DNA from: Bipolaris cookei
Lineage: Eukaryota > Ascomycota > Dothideomycetes > Pleosporales > Pleosporaceae
DNA: 38,322 bases
Direction of reading: 5' to 3'
Assembly (NCBI GenBank): GCA_002286855.1
Contig: NRSV01000118.1
Location: 4,294-42,615 of the forward strand
Shown: in pieces, positions 20,239 through 31,442 of the stretch
How the letters are laid out: every line of letters begins with the position of its first letter
Position numbering within the stretch: position 1 is the stretch's first letter
Position numbers and translations under genes: made by a program
The notes under the pieces: generated by a model
Database searches by the model: none
Told to the model about the DNA's origin: nothing
Seen by the model: the letters and a program-made list of their open reading frames with translations, nothing else

Positions 20239-22030
20239 TATCATGTAGGCCCTCATCACATTTTTGCACATCGCTAGCTTTGTTCTGCGTATTTCGTGAT
20301 TGCTTCGTGGTGTACTTAGAGTCTGTAGCTAGCTGGGGTGTCCGCGTGGAAAATATTCTAAATTCTGATTAGTTAAGTCTTATCCGTCATCTATACGTCA
20401 CCGTTGTAGGGCATTCGAAAACCTCTTGTAATACTATGATCAAGTGTTTATGTAAGAACAGAGGTTGTTCTTAAAAATAGAGTAGCCTGCAGTTAGCTTC
20501 GCTACGGTATTTTACGAAAAAGAGAGAATGAGTTGATATTAATCCCTTAGACTAACCTAGTGAGCACTCTGAGACGAGATGGTTTACAATTCGTACCTTT
20601 GGAAAATCGAGTGTGTGACCAAACAAAGCCATAGCCTATTTAGAGAGATACGCAGCTATTAGCAACCAAGCAGAGTGGCTTCTAAGCAGGGTAGTAGTAT
20701 CTACGGGATTGAATATATTGTTCATCCTTTTCTTTTAACTACTAAATTAGTTAGTGGCGCTTTTGCGAGTCGACACGTATCTAAATATCACTGGATACCT
20801 CTCTTGATCAAAGATTTAGATGCTAAAAAGAGAAGTAAAGGTATTGGAATAAATTATGCTGGGATCTGTCACCACTAAGTTATCAAGACCATGAATGCTA
20901 GGAGACAGAGCCGAGTCCCAGTCTTTCGCCTTCAAGGCTCTCCTTGCCGAATGACGCACAGCGATATATCGGTTCTCTATACTCACCAATGCACTTGAAC
21001 ATTGAATACTACGAAATGGCCTTGCCATTCTACATGCCATGCGGTCTCGATAAAACTAACCTCCGAAGACTCGCACACATACCCGCCCTGCATTTGCGGC
21101 AGTGATCGGAATGGTCTGGGATGGTACAGTTCATACCGTACCATTTCCCCAAACAGTAGCCGGTCCTCTACTAGTAGCACCATTAATACTTTCAAGGCTG
21201 GTCGGAATGGGCTCGACGTTGTATTGGGGAGAAAGGAAATGTGTCTATTAGGAGATAACATACCAAGCCTGATAACACTCAGATACATACAGCCCCCGAT
21301 ATGCAATCCACGTTCGTTCATCATCATGGAATGTTGTCATTGTGGGCTTTCCCCTGTTTCTTAGAATTCTTTCTTATGATCCCGTGATCGTTTCAGGATT
21401 TTGCATACTCTTTTAATTCACCCGCACTGTGAGTCAGAGCGAGGTCTTTTACGTCTGCAGCATCTTCGAGAGATGCGTTGCGAAAGTTTTAGACTTCTGA
21501 AGAACGGAATTTCTGGCTCTCTTTCGTTGACTGTAAAACCAGAGACGGTAGTTGAAGTTGGTGTTCCGAGTCAGTAGACGACTCTACCACATTGAAAATG
21601 GTTCAAATGAGGATGGGAAATGGGGAGGGCGAGGGGAATACCGCTGCTGGCTGTCGAGACCCGTATATTGGGCACAAATTGCCTTCTCAAATGATTAATA
21701 CTCCATTGCCGTGTGCCATCATATTAGTGATACATGCAAACAGCCTTGACAATAGGATGGAACTATTTGTGGATACGACGGCGATAGAGGCCTGAATCAT
21801 CCTGAGAAACCATGGATATTACAGGAAAGAGCCATAAGAGATGCTGAAAATTCCACAAAAGCTATATTGGCTCAAGTCTCTAGATATTCATATAGCAGAA
21901 AAAATCTACTTTATTGTGGTCTTCCTGAGATAAGCTTCTATTCAGTCATGATACAGAACCGTGGCTTCTATGATGGCGGCTGATGGCTCCCTGTAGCAAG
22001 GTTTGGCTTTGGAAGAGCAACCTACTTCCT
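20239..22030. other. Long intergenic region
   Basis: About 1.8 kb. The first 600 bp are AT-rich. A minus-strand frame at 20983-21327 (115 codons) has a moderately protein-like translation (SEVSFIETAWHVEWQGHFVV) that I cannot assign. The overlapping plus-strand frame at 21002-21364 is presumably its shadow. No introns could be fitted convincingly. Nothing else was recognised. Confidence 0.35.
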
Positions 22031-22593
22031 CTATTGAAAACGATTTTCAATTCTTTGAAGACTTTCTTCAATTCTTTGAAGCCTCTCATTTAGTTCTTCT
22101 TTTACTTGTCCACGCGCATCTGCAAGCACATCCTTGTACATCTGTGCTTCCTCGTACTGCTCCAACTTCTTTCGGTCTTGGGAGCTTGTGTATCGTAGTA
22201 TGCGTAGCTGTCCCTCCAATTCTTCAGCTTTGGCTTCGGAGCGGTTCAATCTTTCACGAATCTGTTCAATGTCTAGTACGTCTCCTACGTTGTCAGGAGG
22301 TATATCCGTGGTAGAGCAACCGCCAACAATATCTCTGGCTTGAGACAGTGTAGCATTTCGCTTTTTTTTGGTTTTTGGTTTTCCAGGTAGTTCTTCGTCC
22401 AAACTTGTTTCGGCTTCAGTGTCGGACACATATTCGTAATACTTGAATATGTTAGAAGACTTGTAGTGAGGGATAGTTGTCAACCTGTTACCGCTTTCTC
22501 AAGGAAGTCACTCACGTTTTCTCCGGTGGAACCACCTTTGAATCTCTTTCTCTTTAATCCAGGGTTTTGAGGAGTTGGAGACGAAGAACTCAT
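22031..22593 (-). CDS. Short nuclear-type coiled-coil protein
   Basis: Exon 1 (22593-22516) and exon 2 (22459-22031) are joined across a 56 bp intron (GTGAGT, a TTGAC branch site, CTACAAG), giving about 168 residues. The N-terminus (MSSSSPTPQNPGLKRKRFKG) has a KRKR nuclear-localisation-like patch, and GKPKTKKKR follows after an acidic stretch (DTEAETSLDEEL). The C-terminal half is a near-continuous coiled coil (IEQIRERLNRSEAKAEELEG through to LQRIEESLQRIENRFQ). A TATA box lies 64-70 bp upstream of the ATG. No enzymatic motif is present and no family is recognised. It resembles the gene at 15388-15991 in size, strand and single early intron, but not obviously in sequence. Confidence 0.7.
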
Positions 22594-22656
22594 TTCGATG
22601 AGGTGAGGGAAATATGAGCGATGGTTGTAGAGCAGCTGGCAGGACATACGGACACC

Positions 22657-22663
22657 TTATATA
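22657..22663 (-). promoter_or_regulatory. TATA box for coiled-coil gene
   Basis: On the minus strand GTATATAAGG centres here, 64-70 bp before the ATG at 22593, a normal TATA position for a fungal gene with a short leader. Confidence 0.5.
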
Positions 22664-24256
22664 CCTTCCCCTACCCCTGGACACGATGCAGGCAGCAATG
22701 TCAAAAACCGCCTCCTGCGGTCTCTGTCTTGGCTGCAATGCCACCCCCTTGATTAAGTCCCCTCCCCTGTTGCTGCCATGGACGGCCGAGCAGGCCTGAC
22801 CAACAGCAGAGCAGGAAGCAGCACATCCATGCGATGGGGCTGAGGATGGTGTGACTATGGAGGCTGGTCAATTTTCCACCACTACGCAGCGTCCTCGTCG
22901 TGGGCTTTGTCTTGTCCCCAAGCAGTTGGAAAGAAGGAGCTGGCTCGATCCTACTTCTTCCTTTCAGCTCTTCATCTGATTCCCAACACGCCATGGTAGA
23001 GACTTCTGAGTACATCATTTGCATCTATAGACTGCCTTTCTTTCGAACAGTATTCATGACGAGACCGTGCCAATCGACAGATATCAGAAAATTCTCGTCC
23101 GCTTTGCCGTACGGAATGTTCCCAGGGCATGATTTACAGGGCGGAGCAAGTTCCAGAAAAAGAAACGTTAGACCAGAAACACATCCTTGCTGTCTGATAA
23201 AGGGAGACGGCACAGCCGGTTACGCAAGACGAGTACCATTGCCACTGCCAAGTCCACCGCCACTGTCAATGGTCTGGTCTTGTCTACAATGGCAGTTTCA
23301 TGGGGACAGCAGCCTCTGACCCAACGGATTCCTGCTATGTTCGTGGTTTTGGGGTTGAGCTACGTTTTTCGTAGGCATCGTCTTCCAGAAAGCCATGCCG
23401 TGATGCACTGCTAACTTTACGTCTTTGAGAATCAGTAACCTTCTGTGATCTTAGGAAATATTGAAATGATATCAGAGAAGATTTACACTGTCTCTGAACG
23501 CTTCCGCCGGATGTATACCAACTAGACGGAAGTATTAATTACCCAAAGGGGGAGTGCTGCCTCCTTGCATAAGGAGTGGGCTCACAGTTTCCAAAACCGA
23601 GAGTCGTGCTTGGAAGTCTTCGCTAGGTGCCGTTCCAGGATCGAAACAACAGCCCCCTTTTTGCTAATGATTGCAAAATTTGTAAGCTTGATCATGCGCA
23701 TCGAAATCTAATAGACAAAAATCGCACAATCATTTCTACCAGAAAAATGACATTCTTTCACAGCCTCATTCACCTAGTGCTTTGTCTTGCGGGCTCCATA
23801 CTGTGGCCCGATGCTTACGCGGGGTCTCCTTGAACTTTGCAGATGCATTTCAAAATCACGTTACAAACAGCGTTCGCCAGTTGAGATGAATTGAAAAGCT
23901 CTTTTGGGTCATCTAACACCTGCCAAGACACCCATCGTGACAATACTAGCTGGGCAATTCGAAACCCCATTGCAATAGCGACTCAGGAACGTTAGCTCTG
24001 TCACGAGACCAATGCTGCTTGCCCTTTCATGAAGAAGGTGTACTATTGGACATACAAAAATACCAATCTACTACTCTATTAAAATTTATTAGAGGTAAAA
24101 AGTGTTCTTAGCTTGGTGGACACAGTTAAGCTTGACGGCATGTGTGTCGGCTCTTTGGTGTTGCTTTGACTTTGGTACGAGCTTTGGGCTTTGCATAGAT
24201 TTGTATGCAGGCAAGGGTTCAATATTTCAACATTGATTTTTCCTGTCCGTTGCATC
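22664..24256. other. Long intergenic region
   Basis: About 1.6 kb. Overlapping frames on both strands (22701-23024 minus, 22900-23319 plus, 23187-23414 plus) show no family motifs, and none could be extended by splicing. No gene is supported. Confidence 0.4.
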
Positions 24257-25303
24257 CTATTGCTCAATGTGCCATAGATCGCCCTCTGACGCAGCCGGCA
24301 TACCAAATCCACGCTTACCAAATGTGCTATGTGGCTCGACCCGAGTAATTCTGACTGGATGCCTAGAGAATTGCCAACAAGCGTCTTTTACGTACTCTTC
24401 TAAAGCTTCCGCTGGCAAAGCAACGTATTGACTCATACTGGCATAATCTTGCGTGCTCTCGCTATTGTTATCGTGGTACCGGAAAAGATAATCTGCAAGC
24501 GGAACCGTCTCGACGTAGGCGGGACCTGGCTTCCCTTTTCTCTCTTGAACTATGGACTCGGCATGTTTCAGGAATGAAACCCTTTCCCCAAAGGGGCGGC
24601 AGATAGGTTGAGCAGCAGCCATGAATCGCCCAGTGACAACAGCGCCCAGCGATCCTTCAAACATGACAATGCCTAAGAAATCAGTGAATTCATTTACCGC
24701 ATGTTTACCACGAATCAACGGGTGACACATTACGCGGAATGTTGCGCCCGATAAGGAAAGGACGGGCCAATACGTCATTTCGACGTACTTGCCGGCTTGC
24801 ATGAGCGGGATCTTTAATAGAGCGAGGCTATGCAGTGCGCTATTGTTTCTGGGAAATTCATCTATAGTATCAGCATCGTTGAGATCTATAGTTAATTCGT
24901 GTCCATCACGTGAGACGCCCTGCACAGAGAGAACCGCGCAGTCGAATGTACCGTAGCGAAAAGACGAGGATCCACACGTTTTAGACGCAAAAGCCTCAAG
25001 TACAGTTGTATCCCTTGAGCCAGCGACAACTGTTGGGATCAGTCCTTCCTTGATCGTCGATTGTACAAGCTCGCCCATGGTGACATCCGGCTGAACCCAA
25101 GCGACGGATTCTTCTAGACTGATTCGTAACACCTTGTTCGATTTCGGGGACCTACAGATAGCGAAATCGTTCTCTTGAGAAAGATGAAGGGGTGCTTGAT
25201 CCCGAATACCCTTTCCCTGCACAAACGTCCTGCATACAGAAGCAGTAACCTGACAGAGTTTATCTAGTGGATTTTCACGACATTTCATTGTATGTAGCAG
25301 CAT
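24257..25303 (-). pseudogene. Degenerate DHCR24-like FAD oxidoreductase
   Basis: A single frame of 348 codons. Several blocks match the delta(24)-sterol reductase (diminuto/DHCR24) family in order: VAWVQPDVTMGELVQSTIKEG (FAD domain), SSSFRYGTFD, KYVEMTYWPV, GAVVTGRF, and YVETVPLADYLFRY, then a YVALPAEALEEYVKDACWQF block. The family's GGG-FAG-T-GESSSF flavin loop is broken: residues 101-111 read VLEAFASKTCG, without the glycines. The HGSTNSTR-type loop upstream is unrecognisable. Normal members are about 500 residues; the N-terminal membrane segment and about 100 C-terminal residues (after SEGDLWHIEQ) are missing. The open frame with lost cofactor loops suggests relaxed selection or a new non-catalytic role. 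Divergent from the gene at 25837, with about 530 bp between. Confidence 0.7.
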
Positions 25304-25836
25304 TTGCGATGGCTAGACTTGTACGTGCGACGAAGTGTACACCTTCAGAGAGTGCGATACAGGAGAGAGATAAGAACAAGATCGGGAAGTGGGCACATCG
25401 TCATCTGCGATAAGCTGTATTCAGTTCTGGCTAAGCTCGCAATCGTGATGACTGTGACAAAGAGGAAAACATAATCAGCTAGCCGACATCTGTGCAGTCC
25501 ACCAAAGTTTTTGTTCTTTCTCTCTAGTTCCATCCTTGTCAGCAGGTCTACGTGGGACGAGAAGGCCTAAGCCTGCTTACCGCTATAGGCATCGCTGACT
25601 ACGCACGAAGGAGTGACTGTCAATGCGTCACATCTCGGTTCGAGCAATTGGCTTTGACGCATGTTCCGGCATAGATGTGGTGGCTCTCTTGCCCATCCAG
25701 ACACACCCACAGCAATCTTTGGGCTGTTGTAACTCCTCTCTGTGTTTTGGAGACGCGCCCATCTAAGCAATTTCTGCATAAACATATACTGACTCGCACC
25801 TGTTGATAAGGAGAGATTGTAAACAATAGTGCGAAG
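25304..25836. other. Divergent promoter region
   Basis: 533 bp between two divergently oriented genes, presumably serving both. The minus-strand frames at 25345-25533 and 25567-25869 are unsupported. Confidence 0.4.
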
Positions 25837-26886
25837 ATGCGTACTATGCCTCTCGGGTATCTTCTCCATCTTTCGCCATCCCGAAGGAGGATTTTAGACA
25901 GTATATCCGCTTTTGATGCGGCGAAGCTAGTCAGCTTGAGGGTGTGTTTTCTGAGTGCGAAGGAGAGAGAGCGATATCTCAACCCGATCCGAGATCTAGT
26001 GTGGGACGTCCCTGCCGTGGAAAGACTTTCACGGGAGGGCATGCAACTGACGATGCTTGGAGACAGCGCCTATGTTCTCGAGCAAAGATTGAACGATACG
26101 GAACGTTTTCTGAGATCCCATGGGAACGACAGGCTCACGATTTATCTATTGGGGACGTTCCCGATACTCGCACCAACGGAGAGAACGCTCAACTCCCTAG
26201 TGGAATTCAGTACCACTGGGGATTTCAGTCTTGTGCGGTCTCATGGCGATAAATACCAACTGGGCCGCATTAAGGCTCTCAAAGGCACAGACACAGAAGG
26301 AACATTTATTATGAGTTTTAATGCGCCGATGCGAGCATCTCCTAGTCTTTCCAAGGGATACTGGTACAAGGTAGATGATGTTCCGGATCGCACCATTGAT
26401 CTGTGGGTATATGTACCTTCATTCCGCGACCGTATCCAGGAAGAGGTCAGGCTGGCACCACGGGATATACTACGTATCGTGAGAGCGAGTTCGTTGGCAG
26501 TGTCGCCATCACTTGTTCCTGCGGAAGCAACATCGCGTAGGTTACGCATAAGAACAATGATTCGCAGTGCAGCGTACTATTGTTTGTCTCATGTCAAGGA
26601 TCCTATATGGACTCTGAGCCAGCTATCTGGTCTGTGCACAGGAATTTGTCGTTTAGAGAAGTGGTCATTGACGGCTGCGGGTGTACGTTCTATGGGCGCA
26701 CCCTCTCTGGCGCAGCTTCGAGGCAACAAAGCTCACAGGTACCAGCGCGCACCATCCGAACGCCCTATCCTCAGCGTTGAGTCAGGCTCACGGACAGCGG
26801 TAGAGATCACGCAACCCCCGAATATACAGCTTTTTCTCAATATAGCTTACCAAAACACCACAGGCTGGCGTATCGCAGTCGCCTAG
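25837..26886 (+). CDS. F-box-like hypothetical protein
   Basis: Intronless frame of 349 codons. Residues 12-57 (LSPSRRRILDSISAFDAAKL, then ERERYLNPIRDLVWD) resemble the divergent F-box-like start of a large uncharacterised family in plant-associated Dothideomycetes, in which SxFDxAKL and RYLNPxRD recur. The middle (about 80-200) is alpha/beta in appearance, with LTIYLLGTFP and GTFIMSFNAP. The last 130 residues are less convincing, and an undetected intron there is possible. If it is an F-box protein it would recruit targets to an SCF ubiquitin ligase, but no recognisable target-binding repeat is present. I am sure it is coding, not of the function. Confidence 0.6.
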   Translation: MRTMPLGYLLHLSPSRRRILDSISAFDAAKLVSLRVCFLSAKERERYLNPIRDLVWDVPAVERLSREGMQLTMLGDSAYVLEQRLNDTERFLRSHGNDRLTIYLLGTFPILAPTERTLNSLVEFSTTGDFSLVRSHGDKYQLGRIKALKGTDTEGTFIMSFNAPMRASPSLSKGYWYKVDDVPDRTIDLWVYVPSFRDRIQEEVRLAPRDILRIVRASSLAVSPSLVPAEATSRRLRIRTMIRSAAYYCLSHVKDPIWTLSQLSGLCTGICRLEKWSLTAAGVRSMGAPSLAQLRGNKAHRYQRAPSERPILSVESGSRTAVEITQPPNIQLFLNIAYQNTTGWRIAVA

Positions 26887-28176
26887 AATACATATGGTAG
26901 CTTAGCGGTACTCGTATGGCCACGAAATTTGGTTTAGTCAGTTGATACGTGCGGTCGAGAAGTGATCAGCACGAAGGGTTTCTTCTAGCAACCACACACG
27001 ACCATACCATGAACTGGTTATTCTAACCTCCCTCAGATGTTCGAGCGGCTGGTAGAGAACAGGATATACAAACTATGTTGTCCGAATTCAGTGCCTGTTT
27101 GGTGGCTTTGCTGATATAGCCTGAAAAGAACTTGTATCTTGGGTATTCAGTTCTCCTTCTCCTAAATTCGACACTTTGTGATTGAATAGCTGGATGGACG
27201 AGGTAGCACAGTAACTAAGAAGCTGCTGGTGCTGTCTGGAGCCGTTTCAAATAAAAGGAGAAGTCACGAGCGGAACGATACTTTTGCGCCATATCATGTC
27301 GCCAGACCTTGCGTATAGTGCCTCTACAATAATATCTCGATTATTGCTCTTTTCTTGGACCGACTACATCCGCATTTACGGTCTTTCATCACCTCGTTGA
27401 TTCCGCCTTTGCTTGCACCGAACGCCAAATGCACAGTTTATGTAAATAGATACAATGACAGCCTCGCTGAATCAGGCCTGACACGGAACTAGTAGAGTCA
27501 TAATGACTGGAGTGTTGCTCGTGTAACTAACCTTACCCTTTGCACATCAATTGCAGCCATGATTTCCAACTTCGCACATGTTCAACAAGTCCCTTGCGTA
27601 GGTGAAGCCTGACAATTTAGATTGGTATAGGCGCTCTAAACATATCAACGACCTAAAGGTGTTAACGAAGGCTGTTGTGTCGCGGTTATGTATGTAGGTT
27701 CTCAAAAACCGAGAATTATTGCCTAAGGCACTGTCCCTGTGAGGGTTGCAATCGACAATGAGCTACTTCTAGCTACGTCCTGCAATTTCTCCAGGGTATG
27801 TTGACGCTAGCATACATTTGCAGGGTGCGCATAGATGCTTACTGCGCGTTAGTCAGGGCGATATTGGGGTCTGATGATTCACGCCAAGCAGATTATACAT
27901 GATCATAATCTACTTGAGAGGCCCTAATTTAACTTCCATGGAGACTTTGTGACTCTGCCAGGTCATACACTCAGCAGCTTGTGCACACGCTATCTGATAC
28001 AAACCAGGTAGTTACCCCAAGGACACCGGACCCTCCTATGGCAACTGAACTTCGAGCGTTCGTCACTGTAGGCGACAAATTTCTCATATCGCACAAGTCT
28101 AGGCTGACCAGAAATACTAGATCGCACAAAGGTTGTAAATGCGCAGGGAATGGGCACTCTGTACCACGATTGCACG
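26887..28176. other. Long intergenic region
   Basis: About 1.3 kb with no coding signal up to the thioester reductase remnant. Neither adenylation nor carrier-protein sequence is visible upstream of the reductase in any frame. Confidence 0.5.
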
Positions 28177-29269
28177 ATGTCAACTTCCAATCCCCCACGA
28201 ACCCTTGCTATCGTGGGATCCACGGGTTTTCTTGGGCCGCACATTGTTGCGTCCCTGCTGCGAGAACATCCTGGATGCAAGATCGTTTGCTTCAACCGCA
28301 GCGAATGTGGTAAGCGGCGCACAATTTCGGCGTTGCAAGAGATTGTGGGCGACATATCCTCCGCTCGGGAACGTTTGAAGTTCTTGGTCACTGGTATCAC
28401 GAGCCACGCTAGGGAACCGGACCTTGATCCGATCGCAGTCAATACCACAGGTTAGTGAACTAGTCTTTAATGCCTGGGACGCCAACTGGGCCAAGTCCCT
28501 TGCCTCCTTCCAATGTCTATTGGAAGGGCTGCGCAAAGTTGTGGATCTCCTTGTCTCTGCTGATGGCTTCCCTCGGATTACTTTCATCTCTTCGATCTGT
28601 GCCGTAGGGGACTGGCCCCTTCGACACCCTGACCGGCCCATGATTCCCGAAGAAGTGATATGGGACTGCGGAAGTGCAATGCGAACCGGTTATGGCCAGT
28701 CGAAGTGCATTGCAGAGCAGCTACTTGCTAAAGCGCATGAAGTCACCAAACTTCACGTCAACATACTGCGTGCGGGCCAGATTGGTGGGTCGACGAGCCC
28801 AAAGCATTGCAAATGGCCGCGGCAGGGCTGGTTATATTCTATCATACAATCTTCATTAAAGATTGGTGTGTTCCCAAAACACATGCAGCCTTTGGATTGG
28901 ATCCCAGTCGACGTACTGGCGCAAGGTGTAGCAAACTGTATGAAGCGCCCACGCACTTCGGAGCGATTGCAAGACTTCAACATGGTACATCCCAATCCCA
29001 CCAGCTGGAATTTGCTTCACGAGGTGCTGCACACAAAATTCGGAGTTTCGGCTCAGTCAGCTACTCTACCTCACTGGCTAGCACGGATAGAACAGGGTGA
29101 ATTGAGAATATACGACTTTTTGAGTGCTCAGGGGGGCGGCAGAGAGGCGAACATGTTTTACGAGAATGCCCGCGCAAAAGAGATATTGCCTCCTATTGAC
29201 CCAATCGACGTGGATCTGTTAGCTACATGGCTGCGAGGATGGGGACTTCAGTCCAGAGCGAAAATGTAG
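28177..29269 (+). pseudogene. Stand-alone NRPS-type thioester reductase, frameshifted
   Basis: The family is the NAD-binding_4 (male-sterility) reductase domain that ends fungal NRPS-like adenylate-forming reductases and releases a thioester as aldehyde or alcohol with NADPH. Part 1 starts at ATG 28177 and has the Rossmann motif LAIVGSTGFLGPHIVASLL. The frame then shifts by one between about 28424 and 28455. Part 2 continues VSELVFNAWDANWAKSL and holds the catalytic residues: SSICAVGDW (Ser) and GYGQSKCIAEQLL (Tyr-x3-Lys), then RAGQIGGSTSPKHG-like and LDWIPVDVLAQGVANC blocks, to the stop at 29269. Joined, it would be about 363 residues, a full reductase domain. No intron explains the shift well; the only in-phase option (GTCACT...CACAG) would delete conserved sequence. 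It is probably the decayed tail of a larger NRPS-like gene, or a real indel or assembly error. Confidence 0.8.
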
Positions 29270-29479
29270 TAGATTCGAGAACACACCACTCGCTGCAAGC
29301 CGATGCTTTGCATCATCCGATACGTTGATCATCTGCTCACGCCAAGATTTTTAAAGTCAGATTTCTAGAGGAGCGTACACTGTTATCGTTCGACTTATTA
29401 TCTGGTATACATACGCTCCAAGAATCGACGGCAGTCTTTTCTACCTTCATTTCGGGCGCACGGTGAGGCATATATTGTA

Positions 29480-29523
29480 GGTGGTCAGTGCTGCAACACC
29501 ATCTCGGAACGCAACACCGACTG
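29480..29523 (+). repeat. Left TIR of pogo element 2
   Basis: 44 bp, matching the reverse complement of 31396-31440 except for G/A at position 9 and a one-base deletion near the inner end. Confidence 0.9.
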
Positions 29524-29628
29524 TATATATGGGCACCCACACAAATGAAGCTGTACAGCCCCATACAAAAGCTGATATCACCAGATTTTCTGTTGGAGTA
29601 GTCTGCCAGTAATACGGTATATTTATAT

Positions 29629-31344
29629 TTACTCATATTTCTTCGGCAACTTAATATTCCGGCCGCGCGTGGTGGTTTTGGGCGGAGGCTTAGGGATTGG
29701 CTCCGCAACACTACTACTACTTTGAGCAGCCGCAACACCACCACGCTTAGTAACTTTTGACTTTTGAGATGATGAGGCTTTTCGGATAGCTTTGTTTTGC
29801 GTATCTCGAAGTTTTTTTGCAGTTGCAGCAGCGCGTTCTTCAGCTTTGCGTGCCCTCGCGGCAGCTAGCTGCGCGGCACGTGCCTCACGCTCCTTTGCCC
29901 TTGCTATCTTGGCCACCTCACGCTCTGCCTTTGCCTCTGCTTGAAGCTGCTTTCAGCATGCGGCAGCAGCAGCACGTGCCTCTCTATCCTGCTCTTTTTG
30001 GAGTTTTGCTGCCGCCTCTTCTTGTTGTTGTATGGCGTCACGCTCTCTAGCCTCTCTGACTGCCCGAGGGCTCCATACAACTGCCAGACTCTGGTACTCT
30101 TGGTGTTGTTGCAAATCCAAAACCTTGTTATGCTTTTTCTTGCGTTTTTTAGTGGTGATTGCATGGCGTAATTGCTCGTTTTCAAGGTGTAGGAGCTCGT
30201 TGTTGACTTGNTCGGCGTTGCGCGGATGAACTCCTGTAGCTGCAAAACTGCTCAGTATATTATCAGATGTGAATGCAGATGTATACGCAGCCCAAAATAA
30301 CTCTAGAAAGTCACTTTTCTGCATTTCTAGCAAAGCTTGACTGCGGTGGAGGAACTCATCCAGTTCTTTGCCGTACGCAGTAGTCAGAGGCCCAAACACC
30401 GCAATATCGAGTGGTTGAAGCCGGTGAGAGGAGTGAGGAGGCAGTACAGCGAGTAGAATCCGGTGGGCATCGCAGTAATCGATGAAGGAAGGTGTCACGT
30501 GGCTTCCGTGGCCGTCAAGTAGTAGAAGCCTCCAGTCCCGCTTTGCCTTCTCTTTTGTTTTGCGGTCAAAGACTTGTTCAAGCCAGGCCAGCCCAATATC
30601 ATTATTACTCCACCCAGAGGGCGTTGAGCAGCAAAATAGCTGGTGTTTTCCTACTTCAAGGTCGCGTAACCAACTATCTCGAAGCCCACTCTTGCCTTGA
30701 TAGACGATGACGGGATCTACCCAGCTTCCATCAGCGCAGACGCAACCCATAACTGTAATCCAAATTCTATTACCATCTTGGATAGATGCTGACACCTTCT
30801 TCTTATCCCAAAGAGGCCTTGAAAAGACTCTCTTAGACCGTGAACATATACCAAGGAGAAAGCCCTTTTCATCCATATTGTAGATATTATATGGCTTAAT
30901 ATCGTATTTATCGAGTTTTTCGTGAAGGAGACAGAAGTAGTTACGGTAATCTTCTCTATTATCAGCTATACAGCGATCCCGATCAATACCCGTGGAGGTT
31001 TTGTTGGTAATAGCATCGCGGTGCCTTCGCAAGAAACGCGTAACCCAGCTATCTGATGGCTCCCATGGCGCAAGTGCCGCGACATATTTTTTGATCATAG
31101 CTCTTGAAGGTGGTAGTGTGTGGGCAGATAGTCTCTGTATATGCTTTACAAGGTGTTCCTCCTGTGGGGGAGTGAGCAATGAATGGTTTTTGGCGGCGGC
31201 TTCACGGGACTGGCGTTGGCGGTGGTGTCGGCGCGTCAAAGTTGACACTGGAACTCCATACTTTTTTGCGACTTGGCGGTATGAAAGTTGACCTTCTGCA
31301 TCTTGCGAATCGATATCTGCAATGGCTTTTGCAATAGCTGTCAT
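29629..31344 (-). pseudogene. Pogo/Fot1-family transposase with one TGA
   Basis: The frame runs from ATG 31344 (the in-frame ATG at 31365 is also inside the element; the one at 31455 is outside it). Residues 5-45 are a psq-type HTH (SYRQVAKKYGVPVSTLTRRH); about 55-125 is a CENP-B/Tc5-like domain (PSDSWVTRFLRRH). The DDE_1 core has Asp158 (YNMDEKGF), Asp277 (LLLDGHGSH) and Asp313 (LQPLDIAVFGP), again DD35D. Codon 464 (29955-29953) is TGA. The same frame then continues for 107 more codons of Ala/Lys/Arg/Glu-rich helix to TAA 29629. A CGA to TGA change would explain the stop. One base (30211) is N. Because the stop lies after the catalytic core, the 463-residue product might retain activity. Confidence 0.9.
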
Positions 31345-31395
31345 GGTTGTGGAGATATTACGCATTGAAACTGGTGGGTTCCTGTTTTGGTGATG

Positions 31396-31440
31396 CAGTC
31401 GGGTGTTGCGTTCCGAGATGGTGTTGCAGCATTGACCACC
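31396..31440 (-). repeat. Right TIR of pogo element 2
   Basis: 45 bp, the inverted counterpart of 29480-29523. The TA duplication follows at 31441-31442. Confidence 0.9.
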
Positions 31441-31442
31441 TA

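Larger units (their letters stand above)
29480..31440 (-). mobile_element. Second pogo/Fot1-family DNA transposon
   Basis: 1,961 bp flanked by TA (29478-29479 and 31441-31442). The TIRs are about 45 bp, GGTGGTCARTGCTGCAACAC onward, with one substitution and one single-base indel between ends. They are unrelated to those of the element at 8225. It encodes a transposase on the minus strand with one internal stop. It lies 210 bp after the thioester reductase remnant. Confidence 0.93.

Noticed and set aside
28360..28446. A 64 bp intron (GTCACT...CCACAG) joining the two reductase frames
   Set aside because: The donor is non-consensus, and removal would delete conserved coding sequence (LDPIAVNT region); an indel explains the frames better.
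10919..29269. A secondary-metabolite gene cluster (regulators, membrane protein, MFS relic, reductase, FAD protein)
   Set aside because: The reductase and FAD protein look broken, the MFS is a relic, no intact backbone synthase is present, and two long gene-free gaps separate the parts. Co-location alone is not enough.
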